Notes: generated by a model from the letters alone, not told the origin. 64,000 nucleotides of DNA from Pseudomonas rustica (GCF_018336155.1 NZ_JAGYHF010000001.1:372001-436000), one strand, 5' to 3'; shown: positions 9,825 through 19,743, counted from the first letter of the stretch. A program made the numbers and translations.

Positions 9825-10772
9825 TCACACCACGCGAATCACACTCAAATAAAGGTTGTCGTCGATCTCCTCCGAAGCTATTTCATCGACGATCAGCCCC
9901 TCCTCGAGTCTGACCACCTCACATGCACCACTGCCCATGCCGTCATTCCTGATCGAGTATTGCACGGCAGTCGGGTGCTGCTTGTCGTAGTCCAAGGACA
10001 TGCCGCAGGCAATCAGGAAGTCGATTTTCACTTCAGGGATTTCAACTTCCTTATCCCGCTCACCTTCCTTCAGCACGGCATAATCAAGGCACACGTTAAT
10101 ACCGAACGGGCAGCCCGGCACAAGACTATTGATAAACAGCCCCTGGTAACCGCCGAAGTAACTGTGCTCGGCGCTGACGTCGCTGCAATCCTTGATCTTG
10201 ATGACAAACTCGTCAAACAGCCTGAAGAACCAGAAGCCATCTTGATTACCGACATTCCGACCAAAGTCGATACCGGAAACATGTCGCTTTGGCCACATCG
10301 ACATCAACGGGATATCTGCTTCATATTCTTTATTGGTAATTGTCAGCAAGTAATTAATGACTTCGTAATAACTCGCATCACCCTCCCCCACTTTTACCAA
10401 GGTCGCACAACTGCCCGCCAACAGGACAATCTTGCCGTACCGTTCAACTGGCAGATCTTTCATCAACGACGAAATATACGCAGGTACTTTTTCCAGGTAA
10501 GCGGTGGTCAATTCATGCAGCTCGTCCTCGCTGTCGACCTCACGCCAAGGGATGTTCCAGAAGAATTCAGGCAAGGTGAAGAACAGGCACTCCGAGCCGT
10601 CATGGTCTGCTGCAGCGGCCTTGGCAGCGATCCTGATTTTGCGGCGCACAAACTCGACCCGGGCATCCAGTTCGCTGACCACGTAATCGGTAATTGATTG
10701 GCCAGGCGCCCGCAACTGAGAAAACTGCGGATTAAAAGTCGGTTGGCGCAACGAAGCAATGCTTAATAACAT
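9825..10772 (-). CDS. Putative nitrilase-superfamily (C-N hydrolase-like) protein
   Basis: A 315-aa protein with no signal peptide. Three segments line up in order with the Glu-Lys-Cys triad of the carbon-nitrogen hydrolase fold: FFTLPEFFW (about 90, Glu), MWPKRHVSGID (about 160, Lys) and FGINVCLDYA (about 225, Cys). The start at 10772 is preferred over one three codons earlier because AAGGA lies 9 bases before it. Base composition is visibly more AT-rich than the neighbours, and its upstream region even more so, which suggests a transferred gene. It stands alone between converging partners. Substrate unknown; the family call is from motifs only. Confidence 0.55.
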   Translation of the reverse strand: MLLSIASLRQPTFNPQFSQLRAPGQSITDYVVSELDARVEFVRRKIRIAAKAAAADHDGSECLFFTLPEFFWNIPWREVDSEDELHELTTAYLEKVPAYISSLMKDLPVERYGKIVLLAGSCATLVKVGEGDASYYEVINYLLTITNKEYEADIPLMSMWPKRHVSGIDFGRNVGNQDGFWFFRLFDEFVIKIKDCSDVSAEHSYFGGYQGLFINSLVPGCPFGINVCLDYAVLKEGERDKEVEIPEVKIDFLIACGMSLDYDKQHPTAVQYSIRNDGMGSGACEVVRLEEGLIVDEIASEEIDDNLYLSVIRVV

Positions 10773-10908
10773 TAGCAACATCCTTATTTATTTAAATTAA
10801 TTCCATTTATTCTCCCCCTACAAAAACACCTATATAAAAGTGCAGCGCGCTGTTTATGAGCCGCGCAAAATCCTCACACTTCAAACACGTTAATTTCTGC
10901 CAAAAGAA

Positions 10909-10943
10909 AACCCGCCGATCGTATCGATACGAATCGGCGGGTT
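10909..10943 (-). terminator. Terminator of the DUF2058 gene
   Basis: Stem aacccgccgat / atcggcgggtt; on the minus strand the stem is followed by TTTTCTTTT. It lies 61 bases after the stop of the DUF2058 gene. Confidence 0.85.
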
Positions 10944-11003
10944 CAATCTATAAACACTTTCAAAGTACTAGCAAAGATGTAAGTCGCTAGAACATTAAAA
11001 CCA

Positions 11004-11546
11004 TTACCACATCAGATCATCAGGAATCTGATACGCCGCATACGGATCATCTTCGGTGCTGACTTCTTCGGTCTGCACGTTGAGTTGCACGATGCGCTGC
11101 GGATCGCGCTCCTGAATCTTCAGGGCCGCTTCACGCGGAATCACTTCGTAGCCGCCGGCATGGTGGACGATCGCCAGCGAACCGCTGCTGAGCTTGTTGC
11201 GCATCAGCGTGTTGACCGAGATCCGCTTGACCTTCTTGTCGTCGACGAAGTTGTAGTAGTCCTCGGTGGTCAGCTTCGGCAGACGCGAGACTTCAATCAG
11301 TTGCTTGACCTGAGCAGCACGCGCCTTGGCTTCTACTTTCTCCTGCTGTTGGCGGTTCAGCTCCTGGTCGCGCTTGACCTTCTCGGCCTTGGCTTCCTGA
11401 GCGGCGCGCTGTTGCGAGTCATCCAGTTCGATCTGGCCTTTGTGCGCCAGACGCTGCTGCTTCTGCTTGTCTTTGCCGACCTGCTTGGCCTGCTTTTGGT
11501 TGACCAGGCCTGCTTTGAGCAACTGGTCGCGAAGGGAAATACTCAT
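11004..11546 (-). CDS. DUF2058 family protein (YaiL-like)
   Basis: A 180-aa, highly charged protein. Residues 1-25 (MSISLRDQLLKAGLVNQKQA) are the DUF2058 signature, residues 25-95 form a long Lys/Gln/Glu-rich helical or coiled-coil region, and the C-terminal part holds a small globular domain (YYNFVDDKKVKRISVN, GGYEVIPREAALKI). The family (E. coli YaiL) is often called a nucleoprotein/polynucleotide-associated protein without a firm function. It lies 26 bases after mazG on the same strand and ends before a good terminator, so it is likely the last gene of a relA-mazG-side transcript. Confidence 0.85.
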   Translation of the reverse strand: MSISLRDQLLKAGLVNQKQAKQVGKDKQKQQRLAHKGQIELDDSQQRAAQEAKAEKVKRDQELNRQQQEKVEAKARAAQVKQLIEVSRLPKLTTEDYYNFVDDKKVKRISVNTLMRNKLSSGSLAIVHHAGGYEVIPREAALKIQERDPQRIVQLNVQTEEVSTEDDPYAAYQIPDDLMW

Positions 11547-11572
11547 TAATGCTTACTCACTTGGGCAGTTGC

Positions 11573-12406
11573 TCAGCCGCAGCTGGGCGCATTCTTTTCC
11601 TGACGTTTGGCTTCGCCCCACAGGGCGTCCAACTCTTCGAGGGTGCAATCTTCTATGGGACGGTGGGTGTCGCGCAATGCCTGTTCGATAAAACGGAAGC
11701 GTCTTTCGAATTTGCTGTTGGCGCCACGCAGCGAAGTTTCCGGATCGACCTTCAGATGCCGGGCCAGATTGACCACGGAAAACAGCAAGTCGCCGATCTC
11801 GTCCGCCATGGCGACAGGATCGTTTTGTGACATGGCTTCAAGAACTTCATCGAGCTCTTCGCGCACCTTGTCGAATACCGGCAAAGCCTCCGGCCAGTCG
11901 AAACCGACCTGCCCTGCTCGCTTTTGCAACTTGGCTGAACGCGACAAGGCTGGCAGCGTGGCCGGCACGTCGTCGAGCAGCGACAGTTGCTCGGGCGCAG
12001 CGGACTTCTCGGCACGTTCTTCGGCCTTGATCTCTTCCCAGCGCTGCTTGACCTGTTCTTCGCTCAAGCGCGGCACGTCCAGCGGAGCGTACAGATCACC
12101 GGTCGGAAAGACGTGAGGATGACGACGGATGAGTTTGCGAGTGATGCTGTCGATCACCCCGGCAAATTCGAAGCGCCCTTCTTCCTTGGCCAACTGGCTG
12201 TAATAGACGACCTGGAACAACAGATCGCCGAGCTCACCCTGCAGATGATCGAAGTCGCCACGCTCAATGGCGTCGGCCACTTCGTAGGCTTCTTCAAGGG
12301 TGTGCGGAACGATGGTCGCATAGGTTTGCTTGATGTCCCACGGGCAACCGAACTGCGGATCGCGCAGACGGTTCATCAGATGGAGCAGGTCTTCAAGGCT
12401 GTACAT
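11573..12406 (-). CDS. mazG: Nucleoside triphosphate pyrophosphohydrolase MazG
   Basis: A 277-aa enzyme that hydrolyses NTPs to NMP and pyrophosphate. Two MazG helical domains are seen: the first with TLEEAYEVADAIE and GELGDLLFQVV (about 35-75), the second with VREELDEVLEAM and DEIGDLLFSVV (about 180-225), each with the acidic Mg-binding residues. The start at 12406 (MYSLEDLLHLM) is the usual MazG N-terminus. In PAO1 mazG also lies next to relA; MazG can lower ppGpp indirectly in E. coli. A REP element separates it from relA. Confidence 0.96.
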   Translation of the reverse strand: MYSLEDLLHLMNRLRDPQFGCPWDIKQTYATIVPHTLEEAYEVADAIERGDFDHLQGELGDLLFQVVYYSQLAKEEGRFEFAGVIDSITRKLIRRHPHVFPTGDLYAPLDVPRLSEEQVKQRWEEIKAEERAEKSAAPEQLSLLDDVPATLPALSRSAKLQKRAGQVGFDWPEALPVFDKVREELDEVLEAMSQNDPVAMADEIGDLLFSVVNLARHLKVDPETSLRGANSKFERRFRFIEQALRDTHRPIEDCTLEELDALWGEAKRQEKNAPSCG

Positions 12407-12437
12407 AAAAATCTCACTCAACCCTTTCTGCGATCTT

Positions 12438-12539
12438 GATCGTTCCCACGCTCTGCGTGGGAATGCAGCCCGTGACGCTCCGCGTCACTGGACGCAGAGC
12501 GTCCCTTGAGGCATTCCCACGCGGAGCGTGGGAACGATC
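12438..12539. repeat. REP-like inverted repeat, family B
   Basis: Full family B unit: gatcgttcccacgctctgcg, an inner gacgctccgcgtc palindrome, and the inverted partner ending gggaacgatc. It sits between relA and mazG. Confidence 0.9.
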
Positions 12540-12553
12540 AATCGAAGCCATCT

Positions 12554-14797
12554 TCACGGGGTACGGTTACGCCGCGTTTCGATGATGTTCGGCAACTGCG
12601 ATATACGCCCCAGCAACCGCCCCAGCGCATCCAGACCCGGGATCTCGATGGTCAGGGACATCAACGCGGTGTTGTCCTCTTTGTTCGAGCGGGTGTTGAC
12701 CGCCAGCACGTTGATGCGCTCGTTGAGCAGCACCTGCGAAACGTCACGCAGCAGACCGGAACGGTCGTAAGCACGGATGATGATGTCCACCGGATAGGTG
12801 AGCACCGGCACCGGGCCCCAGCTGACCTGAATGATCCGCTCTGGCTCGCGCCCCGACAGTTGCAGCACCGAGGCGCAGTCCTGACGGTGAATGCTCACAC
12901 CACGGCCCTGTGTGATGTAACCGACGATCGCATCGCCCGGCAGCGGCTGGCAGCAGCCGGCCATCTGCGTCATCAAGTTACCGACGCCCTGAATCTGAAT
13001 GTCGCCGCGCTTGCCCGGTTTGTAACCGGTGGCTTTGCGCGGTATCAGTTCCAGCTGTTCATTACCGCGTTCCGGCTCGACCAGTTGTTGCGCGAGGTTG
13101 ACCAGTTGCGCCAGACGCAAGTCGCCGGCACCAAGGGCGGCGAACATGTCTTCAGCGGTTTTCATGTTGGCCTTGTCGGCCAGCTTGTCGAAGTCCACCG
13201 CCGGCAGACCGAGGCGCGCCAGTTCGCGTTCGATCAGGGTTTTACCGGCGGCGACGTTCTGATCACGCGCCTGCAATTTAAACCAGTGAACAATCTTCGC
13301 CCGCGCCCGCGAGGTGGTGACGTAGCCAAGGTTCGAGTTCAGCCAGTCGCGGCTCGGCGTGCCGTGCTTGCTGGTGATGATCTCGACCTGTTCACCGGTC
13401 TGCAGGCTGTAGTTGAGCGGGACGATGCGCCCGTTGATCTTCGCGCCACGGCAGTTGTGACCGATCTCGGTGTGCACGCGGTAAGCGAAGTCCAGCGGCG
13501 TCGCGCCTTTCGGCAAGTCGATGGCGTGACCGTCGGGGGTGAAGATGTACACCCGATCCGGTTCGATATCGACGCGCAACTGTTCGGCCAGACCACCGAT
13601 ATCGCCCAGCTCTTCGTGCCACTCGAGCACCTGACGCAGCCAGGAGATTTTCTCTTCGTAGTGGTTCGAGCCGGATTTGACGTCGGTGCCTTTGTAGCGC
13701 CAGTGCGCGCAGACGCCGAGTTCGGCTTCTTCGTGCATCGAGTGCGTCCGGATCTGCACCTCAAGCACTTTACCCTCAGGGCCGATCACCGCCGTGTGCA
13801 GCGAGCGGTAGCCGTTCTCTTTCGGGTTGGCGATGTAGTCGTCGAATTCTTTCGGGATGTGCCGCCACAAGGTGTGGACGATACCGAGCGCGGTGTAGCA
13901 GTCGCGCATTTCCGGCACCAGCACACGCACCGCACGCACGTCGTAGATCTGGCTGAATTCCAGACCCTTGCGCTGCATTTTGCGCCAGATCGAATAGATG
14001 TGTTTGGCCCGGCCGCTGATGTCGGCGTCAACGCCGGTGGCCTGCAATTCGTCCTTGAGCTGGGTCATCACGTCGGCGATGAAACGCTCGCGATCAAGCC
14101 GTCGCTCGTGGAGCAACTTGGCGATCTGCTTGTATTGATCCGGCTCGAGGTAACGGAAGGACAAGTCCTCCAGTTCCCATTTGATATGACCGATGCCGAG
14201 GCGGTGCGCGAGCGGCGCATAGATGTCGAACACTTCGCGGGCGACACGGTTACGCTTTTCATCGTCGGCGGTTTTCACCGCACGAATCGCGCAGGTACGT
14301 TCGGCGAGTTTGATCAGCGCGACGCGCACGTCGTCGACCATCGCCACGAGCATTTTGCGCAGGTTTTCCACCTGCCCTTGCGTGCCCATCACCATCGACT
14401 GACGCGGACTGAGGCTGGCGCTGATCGCAGCCATGCGCTGCACGCCGTCGATCAGCTTGGCCACCACCGGGCCGAAGCGCTGGCTGATGGCCGCGAGTTC
14501 GATCTGGCCTTCGCGCACGCCGCGATACAGCACCGCAGCGACCAGCGAATCCTGATCGAGTTTGAGGTCGGCGAGAATCTCGGCGATCTCAAGTCCCGTG
14601 CTGAAACTGCCGGAGCCTTCGGCCCACAGATTCTTCTTGGCATTGGACTGTTGTTCGGCCTCGCGAGCGAACTCGCAGGCTTCTTTCAAGGCTTCGCGAT
14701 CCAGTGCCAGATCGACACTGACCGCGTGATCGAGCCAAGCCTCGAGATTGATACTGCCGTCAGTGTTGATCGGCTGGTGTGCTCTCACCTGTACCAT
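12554..14797 (-). CDS. relA: GTP pyrophosphokinase RelA
   Basis: A 747-aa stringent-response enzyme that makes (p)ppGpp on ribosomes with uncharged tRNA. Order: degenerate hydrolase domain (about 40-190) in which the HD motif is replaced (LYRGVREGQ), synthetase domain about 240-360 with the RelA-type acidic motif EFDD near residue 317 and YRSLHT, TGS domain about 395-460 (YIFTPDGHAIDLPKGAT), and a C-terminal ACT domain (PVDIIIRAYDRSGLLRDVSQ). Missing HD and the EFDD motif mark it as synthetase-only RelA rather than SpoT. It lies between rlmD and mazG as in PAO1. Confidence 0.97.
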   Translation of the reverse strand: MVQVRAHQPINTDGSINLEAWLDHAVSVDLALDREALKEACEFAREAEQQSNAKKNLWAEGSGSFSTGLEIAEILADLKLDQDSLVAAVLYRGVREGQIELAAISQRFGPVVAKLIDGVQRMAAISASLSPRQSMVMGTQGQVENLRKMLVAMVDDVRVALIKLAERTCAIRAVKTADDEKRNRVAREVFDIYAPLAHRLGIGHIKWELEDLSFRYLEPDQYKQIAKLLHERRLDRERFIADVMTQLKDELQATGVDADISGRAKHIYSIWRKMQRKGLEFSQIYDVRAVRVLVPEMRDCYTALGIVHTLWRHIPKEFDDYIANPKENGYRSLHTAVIGPEGKVLEVQIRTHSMHEEAELGVCAHWRYKGTDVKSGSNHYEEKISWLRQVLEWHEELGDIGGLAEQLRVDIEPDRVYIFTPDGHAIDLPKGATPLDFAYRVHTEIGHNCRGAKINGRIVPLNYSLQTGEQVEIITSKHGTPSRDWLNSNLGYVTTSRARAKIVHWFKLQARDQNVAAGKTLIERELARLGLPAVDFDKLADKANMKTAEDMFAALGAGDLRLAQLVNLAQQLVEPERGNEQLELIPRKATGYKPGKRGDIQIQGVGNLMTQMAGCCQPLPGDAIVGYITQGRGVSIHRQDCASVLQLSGREPERIIQVSWGPVPVLTYPVDIIIRAYDRSGLLRDVSQVLLNERINVLAVNTRSNKEDNTALMSLTIEIPGLDALGRLLGRISQLPNIIETRRNRTP

Positions 14798-14898
14798 CTT
14801 GCTTTACCTTCCCTACGACGCAGATTCAATGCGTCAAATCGCTGACCTCTACTGCCCGTTTGCGCTCGCGGGGCTGATGCGAGCGCTGCGCGGACAGG

Positions 14899-16275
14899 TC
14901 AGGCGGATTCAGACGAGCCGTCCTGGCTCGCTTCAAATAACGCCATGGCCTCGACATGTGCCGTCTGAGGAAACATATCGAGAATCCCGGCACGTTTTAA
15001 CCGGTAGCCCTGCTTGATCAATTCGACCGTGTCGCGCGCCAGCGTTGCCGGGTTGCACGACACATACACCAACCGCTTCGCGCCCAGGGTCGCAAGCTTG
15101 CGTACCACCTCGAAAGCACCGTCACGCGGTGGATCCAAGAGTACCGCAGAAAAACCGTTTCCGATCCACTGAGCATGGCTCAAAGGCTGGGATAAATCGG
15201 CTTGAAAAAACTTTGTGTTATGCAAATTGTTACTAGCAGCGTTGGCTGCGGCGCGATCAACCATGGTCTGCACGCCTTCGACCGCCACCACTTCACGCAC
15301 GGATTTGGCCAGCGGCAAGGCAAAGTTGCCGAGGCCGCAGAACAGATCCAGCACGCGCTCATCGCTGCCTGGCTTCAACCAGTCCAGCGCCTGCGCGACC
15401 ATCGCTTCGTTGACGCCAGCGTTGACCTGAATAAAGTCGCCCGGCCGGTACGCCAGGTTCAAATCCCACTGCTCCAGGCGATAGCCCAGCGACTGCGTGG
15501 CATCGACCGGCTGTGGTTCGCCTTCGCCATGCAGCCACAGTTGCGCTTCATGGAATTGGCAGAAGTCCTTGAGGATGCTCAGATCCGCTTCGGACAACGG
15601 CGCCATGTGCCGCAGCAATACCGCCAGCGACGAACCGCTGAACAACTCGACGTGACCCAACGCTTGCGGCTTGCTCAAGCGACGGAGCATCTCCGGCAAA
15701 CGGGTCATGATCGGTTGCAAGGGCTGTACCAGCACCGGGCATTCGCTGATCGCGACAATGTCCTGACTGCCAGCCGCGCGGAAACCGACCTCGAGTTTTT
15801 TCGCTTTCATGTCCCAGCGCACCGCGATCCGGGCGCGACGGCGATAGCCGAATTCCGGGCCGGTCAGCGGCGCTGCCCACTCTTCAGGTTCGACACCGGC
15901 AACGCGCGACAATTGCTCGGCGAGCATGCGCTGTTTCAGGGCAAGCTGTTCGCTGTGGGGCAAATGCTGAACGCTGCAACCGCCACAACGACCGGCATGC
16001 TGACACGGCGCCGGGCGACGCAGTTCGCTGGCGGTGAACACGCGTTCGGTGCGCGCCTCGACCACTTTGCCGTGGGCGCCGAGCACCCGCGCTTCGACCT
16101 CTTCACCGGCAAGGGCGCCGAGGACGAACCAGGTTTTGCCTTCGAAAAACGCGATACCGCGACCGTCATTGGCCAGGCGCTCAATGCTCAAGCGCTGCTT
16201 CTTGCCGGTCGGAATTTGCGGGGCCTTGCTTCCGCCAGTGGGCTGAAAGCGCAGGCCTCTCTCGTGCTTGGCCAT
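14899..16275 (-). CDS. rlmD: 23S rRNA (uracil(1939)-C(5))-methyltransferase RlmD
   Basis: A 458-aa SAM-dependent RNA methyltransferase (formerly RumA). A TRAM domain covers about 25-80; iron-sulfur cysteines are Cys91, Cys97 and Cys100 ([10 protein letters not shown]) plus one near ISECPVL. The C-terminal methyltransferase part has [23 protein letters not shown] and the catalytic [12 protein letters not shown]. Its start codon shares one base with the cysM stop (TGATG), so cysM and rlmD are translationally coupled. Confidence 0.96.
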   Translation of the reverse strand: MAKHERGLRFQPTGGSKAPQIPTGKKQRLSIERLANDGRGIAFFEGKTWFVLGALAGEEVEARVLGAHGKVVEARTERVFTASELRRPAPCQHAGRCGGCSVQHLPHSEQLALKQRMLAEQLSRVAGVEPEEWAAPLTGPEFGYRRRARIAVRWDMKAKKLEVGFRAAGSQDIVAISECPVLVQPLQPIMTRLPEMLRRLSKPQALGHVELFSGSSLAVLLRHMAPLSEADLSILKDFCQFHEAQLWLHGEGEPQPVDATQSLGYRLEQWDLNLAYRPGDFIQVNAGVNEAMVAQALDWLKPGSDERVLDLFCGLGNFALPLAKSVREVVAVEGVQTMVDRAAANAASNNLHNTKFFQADLSQPLSHAQWIGNGFSAVLLDPPRDGAFEVVRKLATLGAKRLVYVSCNPATLARDTVELIKQGYRLKRAGILDMFPQTAHVEAMALFEASQDGSSESA

Positions 16276-17177
16276 CAGTTGGGCGCGTCGAAAATGCCGG
16301 TCGACAGGTAACGGTCGCCACGGTCGCAGATGATCGCGACGATCACCGCGTTTTCAACTTCTTTGGACAGTCGCAGCATCGCTGCCACCGCACCGCCCGA
16401 GGACACGCCGCAGAAGATGCCTTCTTCACGGGCCAGACGACGGGTGACGTCCTCGGCTTCGCTTTGCGCCATGTCGACGATGCGATCAACACGGTCAGCC
16501 TGATATATCTTCGGCAGGTATTCCTGCGGCCAGCGGCGGATACCGGGAATGGCCGAGCCTTCCATCGGCTGCAAACCGACGATCTGCACGTTGTCGCTCT
16601 GCTCTTTCAAGTAGCGCGAAACGCCCATGATGGTGCCGGTGGTGCCCATCGAACTGACGAAGTGGGTGATGGTGCCCTGGGTCTGACGCCAGATTTCCGG
16701 GCCGGTGGTGGTGTAGTGCGCCTCAGGATTGTCGCCATTGGCGAACTGATCGAGCACCTTGCCACGGCCTTCGGCTTCCATACGCTGCGCGAGGTCGCGC
16801 GCGCCTTCCATGCCTTCTTCCTGACTGACCAGAATCAGCTCGGCACCGTAAGCGGTCATCGCCGCTTTGCGCTCGGCGCTGGAATTGTCCGGCATGATCA
16901 GGATCATCTTGTAACCCTTGATCGCGGCGGCCATGGCCAGCGCAATGCCGGTATTACCCGAAGTCGCTTCAATCAGCGTATCGCCGGCGTGGATCTGCCC
17001 ACGCAACTCGGCGCGAGTGATCATCGACAACGCCGGACGGTCCTTGACCGAACCCGCCGGGTTATTCCCTTCGAGCTTGAGCAATAGGGTGTTGCTGGTG
17101 GCACCGGGCAGGCGCTGCAAACGCACCAGCGGAGTGTTGCCGACGCAATCGGCGATGGTTGGGTACTGCAAGGTCAT
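16275..17177 (-). CDS. cysM: Cysteine synthase B (O-acetylserine sulfhydrylase)
   Basis: A 300-aa PLP enzyme that makes cysteine from O-acetylserine and sulfide or thiosulfate. The PLP lysine is Lys45 in [24 protein letters not shown] binds the substrate carboxylate and [15 protein letters not shown] lines the PLP phosphate. The start at 17177 ([18 protein letters not shown]) is the usual N-terminus; the frame is open a little farther upstream. First gene of the cysM-rlmD pair. Confidence 0.96.
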   Translation of the reverse strand: MTLQYPTIADCVGNTPLVRLQRLPGATSNTLLLKLEGNNPAGSVKDRPALSMITRAELRGQIHAGDTLIEATSGNTGIALAMAAAIKGYKMILIMPDNSSAERKAAMTAYGAELILVSQEEGMEGARDLAQRMEAEGRGKVLDQFANGDNPEAHYTTTGPEIWRQTQGTITHFVSSMGTTGTIMGVSRYLKEQSDNVQIVGLQPMEGSAIPGIRRWPQEYLPKIYQADRVDRIVDMAQSEAEDVTRRLAREEGIFCGVSSGGAVAAMLRLSKEVENAVIVAIICDRGDRYLSTGIFDAPN

Positions 17178-17282
17178 GGCGTATTCGCAATCCAGACGTG
17201 CGGGGGCGCCTATCATACCGGCAAACCCGCGCAGGCCATATCACGCAAAGTGCGGTGCTTATGGTTTATGGGAATAAGCGAA

Positions 17283-17311
17283 CAAAAGTCGCGCTAGTGG
17301 TGCGACTTTTG
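17283..17311 (-). terminator. Hairpin between the sensor kinase and cysM
   Basis: Stem aaaagtcgc / gcgactttt with a 9-base loop. On the minus strand it ends in a short TTTTG, so it may terminate the kinase transcript beyond the REP element. Confidence 0.5.
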
Positions 17312-17350
17312 ATGTGTACCTTTGAATTTCTGTGTGATGCAGAGGGCCTC

Positions 17351-17444
17351 TTCGCGAGCAAGCCCGCTCCCACCGGGGGATCGATGCTGTTCAGACGATT
17401 TGCGGTGAACGCAAGTCCAATGTGGGAGCGGGCTTGCTCGCGAA
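17351..17444. repeat. REP-like inverted repeat, family C, overlapping a gene end
   Basis: Inverted pair ttcgcgagcaagcccgctcc at 17351 and its partner ending cgcgaa at 17444. The right arm lies inside the last codons of the histidine kinase gene that ends at 17391. Confidence 0.9.
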
Positions 17445-18821
17445 AGCGTCTGTCGCAGCACTGCAATCATCCGCCAATAACCGCAAATTCAGCCGCAACC
17501 CCGCCCCGCTATTCTCCGCCCAAATAAACCCGCCCTGACGCTGCACCGCATTGCGCGCAATGCTCAGCCCCAAACCAAACCCTCCGTCGCCGGGCCGCGA
17601 GCCATCCAGTCGGGTAAACGGCAGAAAGATCCGCTGCAGATCCGCGTCAGCGACGCCACCGCCCTGATCCTCCAGCCACAAATGCCAATAATCGCCATCA
17701 CGCCGTCCATCGAGCCGGACGATCCCGCCTTCCGGCGAATGCCGAATGGCGTTGCGCAAAATGTTCTCCAGCGCCTGCGCCAGCGTGTTGAGATTGCCGC
17801 GCACCCAGCACGATGCCTCGATCGAACACTGCAATTGCAGGCTCGGCCAGCCGCTTTCGTAACAAGCGTTGTCGGTAAGCATTTCCCACAGCGCCTGAAT
17901 CTGGATCGCCTCGTCCGGCAGTGGCGTGCGGTCGGTGTCGAGCCAAGCCAGTTGCAAGGTGTCTTCGACCAGCCGTTGCATGCCGTCGACTTCACGCCCG
18001 ATGCGCTCGCGCAATTGCGGCAGACCTTGTTCACTTTCGCTGGCCACGCGCAGGCGGCTCAGCGGCGTGCGCAATTCATGGGACAGGTCGCGGAGTAATT
18101 GCTGTTGCAGGGCGACGGTGGATTGCAGGCGTTCGGACATCGAGTCAAACGCCCTTGCCAGTTCACCGAGTTCATCCGGGCGCTGGGTAATCCCGCTCGA
18201 CAACCGCACATTCAATTGATCGGCACGCCAGGCGTTGGCCTGTTCGCGCAAATTATTCAGCGGCACCACCAGCAAGCGATACAGCCCGACACACAACAGC
18301 AACGTGAACAGTCCCGGAATCACGCCGTTGGTGATCACCCGCCAGAACACCCGATATTTGCCCGGCAGAAAACGCTCGGGCAATTCGATCACCAGACTGC
18401 CAGCGGCCGGGTCTTTGGGAAATGGAATGCGCAGCCACGGCCGCCCCTGTTTGTGAATCGGCCAGTCGAGGCCGCGCAAAAAGGTCAGGTGCTGGGTTTC
18501 CTGATCGTTCAGCGGGTCGTTGCTCAGCGACTGCAAATTGCCGCCGATCACGCCGACCCAACTGGCCTCGCGCAATTCCATGCTCTGTAACCAATCATCA
18601 ATACCGCTGCGACCGCCGCGCTGCCAGGCACGTTCGGCCTCCCCGGCATACCGCGCCAGCGTGCCGCGCGCCTCATCTGAGAGAAACTGATTGCGCTCCT
18701 CCATATAGCGGCCCCACGACCAGCTCAGCCAGATCATCAGCAGGCAGAACGCGACCAGCAGACAGGCGAGTTTCCAGAACAGCGAATGGCGGCCCGGCAG
18801 TTCAGACAGTTTCATCGGCAC
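17391..18821 (-). CDS. Two-component sensor histidine kinase (PirS-position)
   Basis: A 476-aa inner-membrane kinase: helix at about 15-37, periplasmic domain, second helix at about 165-190, HAMP about 190-245, HisKA with DLSHELRTPLSR (near 255) and HATPase with GGFGLGLSIARN near 425. It overlaps the end of its partner regulator by 20 bases. In PAO1 the PirR-PirS pair (PA0929-PA0930) occupies this place between gacS and cysM, but the pirA receptor gene found there is absent here; the identity with PirS is therefore only positional. The last 18 or so residues (from about DAFASKPAPT) are encoded by a REP element. Start could be 18821 or two codons later. Confidence 0.88.
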   Translation of the reverse strand: MPMKLSELPGRHSLFWKLACLLVAFCLLMIWLSWSWGRYMEERNQFLSDEARGTLARYAGEAERAWQRGGRSGIDDWLQSMELREASWVGVIGGNLQSLSNDPLNDQETQHLTFLRGLDWPIHKQGRPWLRIPFPKDPAAGSLVIELPERFLPGKYRVFWRVITNGVIPGLFTLLLCVGLYRLLVVPLNNLREQANAWRADQLNVRLSSGITQRPDELGELARAFDSMSERLQSTVALQQQLLRDLSHELRTPLSRLRVASESEQGLPQLRERIGREVDGMQRLVEDTLQLAWLDTDRTPLPDEAIQIQALWEMLTDNACYESGWPSLQLQCSIEASCWVRGNLNTLAQALENILRNAIRHSPEGGIVRLDGRRDGDYWHLWLEDQGGGVADADLQRIFLPFTRLDGSRPGDGGFGLGLSIARNAVQRQGGFIWAENSGAGLRLNLRLLADDCSAATDAFASKPAPTLDLRSPQIV

Positions 18822-19524
18822 CGCTCAGTACATAACCCTTGCCCCACACCGTGCGCACTTCCCGCTCGGTGTAACCGATGGCTTTGAGTTTGCGGCGGAT
18901 CTGGCTGATGTGCATATCGAGGCTGCGATCGTGGGCCGCGTAGCCGCGTTGCAAAACGTGCTGATAAAGGAAGGCTTTGCTCAGCACTTCTTCATCGTTG
19001 CGGTTGAGGGTTTCCAGCAGACGGAATTCGCTGCGGGTCAGCCCGGCAGGTTGATCGCGGAAAAACACGTCGCACTGTTCATCGTCAAAATGCAGCGCGC
19101 TGATCGTCGCGGCAGGCGCACTCGCCGCCGGACGTCGATCCAGCGCGACCCGGCGCAGGATCGCTTCGATGCGCACATGCAGCTCGGCCATGCTGAACGG
19201 CTTGGGCAGATAATCATCCGCGCCCAGTCGGAAACCGCTGATGCGATCCGCCTCGGCACCCAGGGCCGACATCAGCAGCACCGGCGTCGAATGGCTCTGG
19301 CGCAATTGCGTCAGCACGTTCAAACCGTCCATGCCCGGCAGCAGAATATCCATCAGCACCACGTCGAACGGCTGGCGCTTGGCAATGTTCAAGCCCTCCT
19401 GACCGTTCTGGCACCAGGTCACCTGAAAGCCGCTGCGGCCCAGATGTTCGTGAACATAGGCGCCGAGCACCGGATCGTCCTCGATGGAAAGTATGCGTGG
19501 CTGGCCAACGGAAACAGGAGTCAT
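18802..19524 (-). CDS. OmpR-family response regulator (PirR-position)
   Basis: A 240-aa regulator: receiver with acidic pair in ILSIEDDP, phospho-acceptor Asp59 (VVLMDILLPG) and the switch Lys (YLPKPFS), then a winged-helix DNA-binding domain (about 140-238, ending VRTVWGKGYVLSG). The ATG at 19524 is taken as start; an upstream TTG is possible but adds only four residues. It precedes and overlaps the sensor kinase gene and is divergent from gacS. Confidence 0.92.
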   Translation of the reverse strand: MTPVSVGQPRILSIEDDPVLGAYVHEHLGRSGFQVTWCQNGQEGLNIAKRQPFDVVLMDILLPGMDGLNVLTQLRQSHSTPVLLMSALGAEADRISGFRLGADDYLPKPFSMAELHVRIEAILRRVALDRRPAASAPAATISALHFDDEQCDVFFRDQPAGLTRSEFRLLETLNRNDEEVLSKAFLYQHVLQRGYAAHDRSLDMHISQIRRKLKAIGYTEREVRTVWGKGYVLSGADETV

Positions 19525-19743
19525 GAGTATCTGCAAGTCATTCTCAGTTGAGGGCGATTATTCAAGATTGCCGGGCATCGGGCAACTGATGGTTAGCCCT
19601 TCGGACAAACGAGCACCTACGCGCTGACCGATGGCGACACCATTTTTCCGGAGATTGCCCGCGAGCAAATCGCTACACTGCGCCAATGTCGCGTGCCGGA
19701 TGCACGCATGAGTCAACAGATCAGCGGGATGCAGGAGATAGGC

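Noticed and set aside
12506..14845. A 779-codon open frame opposite relA
   Set aside because: Antisense shadow of RelA; it also starts inside a REP element.
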